Shown: positions 59,576 to 64,000 of the stretch, piece after piece
Layout: each line of letters opens with the position of its first letter
How positions within the stretch are numbered: the first letter of the stretch is position 1
Assembly: GCA_015057275.1 (NCBI GenBank)
Contig: SVEO01000001.1
Location: 1-64,000 of the forward strand
DNA: 64,000 nt
Origin: Lachnospiraceae bacterium
Lineage (GTDB): Bacteria; Bacillota; Clostridia; Lachnospirales; Lachnospiraceae
Direction: 5' to 3'
Position numbers and translations under genes: made by a program
Notes under the pieces: model-generated
The model's database searches: none
What the model saw: the letters and a program-made list of their open reading frames with translations, nothing else
What the model was told of the DNA's origin: nothing

Positions 59576-62092
59576 TTACCGACAAATCATTTCCGCATAA
59601 CGGACCGATTCCATCGCATCTTTCGCGTACTTATCCGCCCCAATCATATCGGCGTACTCTTGTGTAAGCACCGCGCCGCCGACCACAACCTTGCACCATG
59701 GTGCCGCCTCGCGCAACTGCTTAATCGTATCTTCCATGGCCGGAACTGTTGTCGTCATCAGCGCACTCAACCCCACAAGCGGCACATGCTGTGCGGTTAC
59801 GACCTGTACCACCGCTTCCGGCGTCACATCCTTGCCGAGGTCAATCACATCAAAACTGTAATTTTCCAATAACACTTTGACGATATTTTTCCCTATATCG
59901 TGAATATCGCCCTTGACGGTTGCGAGCACAATTTTCCCTTTTTTCTCTTCCTGCATACCGGAACTTGTAAGCTTTTCTTTCATCACATCAAAGGCCACTT
60001 TTGCCGCCTCCGCGCTCATTAAAAGCTGTGGCAGAAATACCTTTTTCTCTTCAAAGCCCTTGCCGACAATATCAAGTGCCGGAATCAGATATCCATCAAT
60101 AATTGTGATGGACTGCTCGGTCGCGAGAAGCTCCTCGGTAATGGCCGCCGCCTGCTCCTTCAAACCTTTGACAATCGCTCGTACCAAAGGTGGCTGCACA
60201 TTACTATCTGTGCTACCGGTTGCCGCATCACTTATACCGGCATTTCCCTTCACTTCTGCTGTATTCACTGCTAAAGCGCTCATGCCGGCCTTCTCCGCTA
60301 ACATCTTCGGTGCAATTTCCGAAGCAAACTGAATATAATTTCCGCACTGTGCGTCTATACCATGCAGTGCACAAAACGCATAATATGCTTTCCGCATCTC
60401 ATAGGAATTAGGATTCATAATCGCTGCACTCAAGCCGTTTTCCATCGCCATCGTAAAAAATACGCCGTTAATATCGTCGCGATTTGGCAAGCCGAAGGAA
60501 ATATTTGACACACCAAGACTCGTCTTTCCGCCGAGCTGTTCTTTGATACCCTTTAACGCATCAAGTGTCACGCGCGCCGACTGGTCATCAGTGCTGATGG
60601 TCATGCAGAGAGGGTCCACAATAATATCTTTTTTTTCAATACCGTACGTGTCTGCCACCGCGTATATGCGCTTTGCAATCGCAATTCTTCCCTCCGCTGT
60701 CTCCGGAATGCCACTTTCATCAAGCGTGAGTGCCACAACCACACCACCATACTTCTGCACGAGCGGGAAGATGCTGTGCATGCTTTCTTCCTTTCCATTG
60801 ACAGAATTAATCATCGCCTTGCCGTTATAGAGGCGCAGTGCACGCTCCATCGCTCGCAGGTTCGTCGTATCAATCTGCAGTGGCAAATCAAGCACTGCCT
60901 GTAATTCCTGCACGACTTCCTCCATCATCGCCACTTCGTCGATTTCCGGCAGACCTACGTTAACGTCAAGTACATCCACCTGTTTTTCCTGCTGAGAAAG
61001 GCCTTCCTGCAGCACATAATCAATGTCATGGTCGCGAAGAGCCTGTTTAAACTTTTTCTTTCCGGTCGGGTTAATGCGCTCGCCAATCAACACCGGCTTT
61101 TCACCGAACTCGACCGCGTGTGTGTACGAAGACACCATCATGATATCTTTTTTCATCAGCGGCACCGGCTGCAAATCTTTCGTTGCCGCTACTACTGCTG
61201 CGATATGCTCCGGCGTGGTGCCGCAGCAACCGCCGAGAATACGTGCACCGCTACCCGCAATTTCTACCATCGTCTGCGCAAACTGCTCCGGTGTCACGTC
61301 ATACACCGTCTTGCCGTTTTCTGTACGCGGCAATCCGGCATTCGGGTTGACAATCACCGGTATGGATGCCACATTTGCCAACTTAGGTACAATATGTTTC
61401 ATTTGCTCCGGGCCAAGACTGCAGTTCATACCAATGGCATCGACACGCAGACCTTCGAGCATCGCTACCATAGCTTGTGGGTTTGCTCCGGTAAGAAGCT
61501 TGCCGCTCTCGTCATAAACTGTCGTTACAAACACCGGCAAATGAGAATTTTCCTTTGCCGCTAATACTGCTGCTTTTGCCTCGTAGCTGTCGTTCATTGT
61601 TTCAATTAAAATTAAATCGACTTCACAGGCTGTACCAATTTTCACTACTTGCGCAAAAATCTCCACTGCCTTCTCAAATGGCAAATCGCCGTACGGCTCC
61701 AATAATTTGCCGGTCGGTCCGATATCAAGCGCCACATATGCCTCATATGGGTCGCCCGCTTGCAGCGTCCCTTCCGCAATTTTAGCCTTTTTTGCTCTAG
61801 CAATCGCCGTGCGTGCATTTGCCACGCCGGCCTTGATGACTTCCTCTAAAGAATCGCAAGGCTCATCCGACTGCAAAGCAAATTTGAGGGCATTTGCACC
61901 GAATGTATTCGTCTTTAAAATATTTGCACCCGCCATCAAATAGCGAAAATGCAAATCAATCAATCTCTCGGGATGTAAGATGTTCCAACGTTCCGGAAAT
62001 TCGCCGGGCATGAGTCCCTGTTCCTGCAAAATACTTCCACAGCCACCGTCAAAATATACAAATCCGTTTTTTACCTTGTCTAAAATATTCAT
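59576..62092 (-). CDS. metH: cobalamin-dependent methionine synthase, without activation domain
   Basis: 838-residue enzyme that moves the methyl group of 5-methyltetrahydrofolate via cobalamin to homocysteine. The Hcy-binding barrel (about 1-300) keeps its zinc cysteines (GGCCGTTPEH and MNCS). The pterin-binding barrel (about 325-590), cobalamin cap (about 630-700) and B12 domain (about 710-838) follow; the cobalamin-His motif is GDIHDIGKN. The reactivation domain of full-length MetH (about 1,200 residues) is absent and is supplied by the gene just upstream. Cobalamin must be imported or made elsewhere. Confidence 0.95.
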   Translation of the reverse strand: MNILDKVKNGFVYFDGGCGSILQEQGLMPGEFPERWNILHPERLIDLHFRYLMAGANILKTNTFGANALKFALQSDEPCDSLEEVIKAGVANARTAIARAKKAKIAEGTLQAGDPYEAYVALDIGPTGKLLEPYGDLPFEKAVEIFAQVVKIGTACEVDLILIETMNDSYEAKAAVLAAKENSHLPVFVTTVYDESGKLLTGANPQAMVAMLEGLRVDAIGMNCSLGPEQMKHIVPKLANVASIPVIVNPNAGLPRTENGKTVYDVTPEQFAQTMVEIAGSGARILGGCCGTTPEHIAAVVAATKDLQPVPLMKKDIMMVSSYTHAVEFGEKPVLIGERINPTGKKKFKQALRDHDIDYVLQEGLSQQEKQVDVLDVNVGLPEIDEVAMMEEVVQELQAVLDLPLQIDTTNLRAMERALRLYNGKAMINSVNGKEESMHSIFPLVQKYGGVVVALTLDESGIPETAEGRIAIAKRIYAVADTYGIEKKDIIVDPLCMTISTDDQSARVTLDALKGIKEQLGGKTSLGVSNISFGLPNRDDINGVFFTMAMENGLSAAIMNPNSYEMRKAYYAFCALHGIDAQCGNYIQFASEIAPKMLAEKAGMSALAVNTAEVKGNAGISDAATGSTDSNVQPPLVRAIVKGLKEQAAAITEELLATEQSITIIDGYLIPALDIVGKGFEEKKVFLPQLLMSAEAAKVAFDVMKEKLTSSGMQEEKKGKIVLATVKGDIHDIGKNIVKVLLENYSFDVIDLGKDVTPEAVVQVVTAQHVPLVGLSALMTTTVPAMEDTIKQLREAAPWCKVVVGGAVLTQEYADMIGADKYAKDAMESVRYAEMICR

Positions 62093-62102
62093 AAAAACTT
62101 TG

Positions 62103-62774
62103 TCACCTCTTTTTTCGGTTAATCCCGATAACCGCCGTCACTGATTTCTCCGGGACCATAAGCAGTTGTTCCGTTAATGTGATGCCTGCCTTTCTCGGCG
62201 GTTCCAATATTCGGAAAATGTCTCTTTGGTATGCGAGTTCAAAATCACCGTATCCCGGGCTGAAGCGCGGTCGGAAGCTCCACCCTTCCATCTTTACCAT
62301 GTCGCGAATGCGTTCCTCCAAAAGATCGCAGTAAGCTTCAATCGCCGCCGTTCCAATCGCCTGCAAAATCACACTTTTGCTCGGAGCAACGCGCGCGTAT
62401 CTGCGTATCTGTCGATCAATCTCCGGACCAACCGTTGCTGCAAAAACAAAGATTTCCTCGCAGCCTTCAAGATTTTTCCACAGCTTTTCACTGCAAACCT
62501 CGGCAAATCCCAAATTCATTTTTGGATATTGCCCAAACTCGACCGAAAGTCTCGTATAGCACGCCTTCGGCTTTATCGTCTGCTTCATCTGCAAAATCAG
62601 CTCATCCACCGCCTGCTCCACTTCATCGGTCATTTCTGCTCTACCGTAGCCAAGGTAGCGCTTCACTTCTCTTTTGGATATATCAATATGTACACTATTT
62701 GTCACATCAACATAAATCGGATAATTCATACTAAATTTATTGCTGTTTTTGCGCGCAACCGCATCATCAATCAT
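62103..62774 (-). CDS. methionine synthase activation-domain protein
   Basis: 223-residue free-standing homologue of the MetH C-terminal reactivation domain, which binds S-adenosylmethionine and rebuilds methyl-cobalamin after oxidation. The core FRPRFSPGYGDFELAYQ with the conserved Pro-Gly-Tyr is near residue 170. The ATG at 62774, one base after the metF stop, is preferred over an upstream codon at 62843. The ribosome binding site is weak, so translation is probably coupled to metF. It works with the truncated MetH encoded downstream. Confidence 0.87.
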   Translation of the reverse strand: MIDDAVARKNSNKFSMNYPIYVDVTNSVHIDISKREVKRYLGYGRAEMTDEVEQAVDELILQMKQTIKPKACYTRLSVEFGQYPKMNLGFAEVCSEKLWKNLEGCEEIFVFAATVGPEIDRQIRRYARVAPSKSVILQAIGTAAIEAYCDLLEERIRDMVKMEGWSFRPRFSPGYGDFELAYQRDIFRILEPPRKAGITLTEQLLMVPEKSVTAVIGINRKKR

Positions 62775-62775
62775 T

Positions 62776-63657
62776 TTAGAAAACTGCCTTTTTTGCCGAC
62801 GGAATAATCTCCGAAAGATTTTCCTGAATCTTCGCTGCCACATCCGGCTTGTTCATCGAGTACACGTGAATCGCATTCACGCCATTTGCCAAAAGGTCGA
62901 TAATCTGATCGGTCGCATACGCAATCCCCGCCTGCTTCATCGCCTCAGGTTTGTCGCCGAAACGGTCAACAATCGCACGGAATCTCTGTGGTACATTCGT
63001 GCCGGACAGCGCCACGGAACGGCCGAGCTGCTTTGCATTCGTAATCGGCATGATACCTGCGATAATTGGCACGTTAATACCCGCCTCGCGGATTTTATAT
63101 AAATAATTGTATAAAATGCTATTATCAAAAAACATCTGCGTCGTCAAAAATTCGCAACCGGCCTCGACCTTTTCCTTTACATGAAGAATATCTTCCCGCT
63201 GATTTGCCGACTCCACGTGTCCTTCCGGATAGCATGCACCGCCGATACAGAAGCCACCGTAATCTTTGATGTCACGCGTTAGTTCGCTGGCATATCGATA
63301 ATCTTCGGAAACTACTCCGTCCTTTGGAATGTCGCCTCGCAGCGAAAGTACATTCTCAATGCCCGCCGCCTTCAAACGGTCAAGCTGGGAAAACACGGTA
63401 GCACGGCTCGAGGATACACATGTGATATGCGCGAGCGTTGTTACCCCGTAATTATCCTGCAAATCTTTCGCAATCGCAGTTGTATATGCGCTCGTACCAC
63501 CGCCGGCACCGTAGGTCACACTCATAAAATCCGGCTTAAGCTTGGCGATTTCCCTCGTCGCATATTCCACAGAATCATATTTATCACTCGTCTTCGGCGG
63601 AAACACCTCAAACGAAAGTGTCGGTTCCTTTTTTGCCAGTAATTCACTTATCTTCAT
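62776..63657 (-). CDS. metF: methylenetetrahydrofolate reductase
   Basis: 293-residue flavoenzyme that makes 5-methyltetrahydrofolate, the methyl donor used by MetH. It shows LSFEVFPPKT, VTYGAGGGTS, the ALRGD-type motif LSLRGDIPKD and a Gln-rich TTQMFFDN active-site segment. Its ATG overlaps the stop of the preceding gene by four bases. Operon: unknown gene, metF, activation protein, metH. Confidence 0.95.
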   Translation of the reverse strand: MKISELLAKKEPTLSFEVFPPKTSDKYDSVEYATREIAKLKPDFMSVTYGAGGGTSAYTTAIAKDLQDNYGVTTLAHITCVSSSRATVFSQLDRLKAAGIENVLSLRGDIPKDGVVSEDYRYASELTRDIKDYGGFCIGGACYPEGHVESANQREDILHVKEKVEAGCEFLTTQMFFDNSILYNYLYKIREAGINVPIIAGIMPITNAKQLGRSVALSGTNVPQRFRAIVDRFGDKPEAMKQAGIAYATDQIIDLLANGVNAIHVYSMNKPDVAAKIQENLSEIIPSAKKAVF

Positions 63658-64000
63658 TTTCGTTCTCCTGTCAATGCGCCATGTGCAACCTCCACCGCCT
63701 CATGGCTGATGTTGCAGCCAAGTCGGTAAATCGGCACACGTGTCAGTACGTAATCTAATAACGTGAGATGCTTATCCATCTCCTCTTCATTTAGATTCAT
63801 AATTGTTTGCTTCATAAATTTCTGCACCGCCATCATCGGATGCACCGGCACAATCACATTTTGCTGTGCACGCTCGAGTAAAACAATGCCGCCGAGTGGT
63901 ACAACGCGATTGACATTTTGGTCACTCTTTCCGCTCCACGGGGTGCCGCACGCGTAAATCTTGCCGTCCTGCACCAAAATCGCTGGTTTGTCGTCATTTA
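63654..64000 (-). CDS. partial P-loop protein, HPr-kinase/PEP-carboxykinase-like
   Basis: C-terminal part of a gene that runs off the window edge; the frame stays open to 64000, so the TTG at 63977 is not its start. The visible 115 residues include NDDKPAILVQDGKIYACGTP, then Trp-Ser-Gly-Lys-Ser, and a PLGGIVLLERAQQN segment. This pattern occurs in small HPr-kinase-like or PEP-carboxykinase-like proteins of Clostridia, whose function is unclear. It overlaps metF by four bases. Confidence 0.6.
   Translation of the reverse strand, partial: NDDKPAILVQDGKIYACGTPWSGKSDQNVNRVVPLGGIVLLERAQQNVIVPVHPMMAVQKFMKQTIMNLNEEEMDKHLTLLDYVLTRVPIYRLGCNISHEAVEVAHGALTGERK

Overview
This looks like chromosomal DNA of a spore-forming, low-to-mid GC member of the Clostridia, most likely Lachnospiraceae (inference). 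The evidence is strong AGGAGG-type ribosome binding sites, TTGACA-N17-TATAAT promoters, a large Firmicute-type SRP RNA with Alu domain, YtrA-type regulators, arabinan-degrading exoenzymes, and two promoters that match forespore sigma factors (a sigma-F-like site before a spoIIQ-like gene and a sigma-G-like site before an Asn-rich repeat gene). No insertion sequence, prophage or CRISPR array was seen. Most genes are on the minus strand.

Layout. 0-3 kb: pyruvate kinase, a rubredoxin-first rubrerythrin and a Bfd-like [2Fe-2S] protein, then a gene-poor stretch holding a very small membrane peptide beside a strong hairpin. 3-9 kb: a GH51 arabinofuranosidase lipoprotein, two membrane-anchored coiled-coil proteins (one with a NodB deacetylase domain), and a degenerate LytM protein resembling SpoIIQ. 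9-20 kb: housekeeping genes (DUF1292, DegV, UvrD/PcrA helicase, gltX, CpsB/YwqE-like PHP enzyme), a seven-tRNA operon, then yfcE, rdgB, a papain-like protease and an RlmL-like methyltransferase. 20-26 kb: the Asn-rich gene, a candidate C-rich small RNA, a decayed gene, and an L-arabinose operon (araA-araD-transaldolase-split transketolase). 26-41 kb: RDD protein, dnaX-ybaB-recR-TPR/P-loop cluster, SRP RNA, tadA, GH18 enzyme, mecA, DUF1858, YesL-like, GNAT, HAD, cyclophilin and sortase B. 41-50 kb: EF-G paralogue, a YtrA-type ABC operon, and a GH43 arabinanase with a structured leader. 50-55 kb: YerC, YeiH with a divergent LysR regulator, tRNA-Trp, L,D-transpeptidase and DUF815 ATPase. 55-64 kb: a plus-strand PTS-IIC/mutarotase/nucleotidyltransferase/flavin reductase operon, then metF, a separate methionine synthase activation protein and a truncated metH.

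The arabinan theme links three separated loci. GH43 could cut arabinan outside the cell and GH51 could release L-arabinose; araA and araD convert it towards xylulose-5-phosphate, and transaldolase and transketolase feed it into glycolysis, ending at pyruvate kinase. Ribulokinase (araB) and an arabinose transporter are not in the window. The most unusual items are the sigma-G-like promoter with the NNAx-repeat protein, the branched leader and terminator-like hairpin before GH43, the candidate C-rich RNA, the Fst/Ldr-like small peptide, and the TPR / acidic linker / P-loop protein beside recR.
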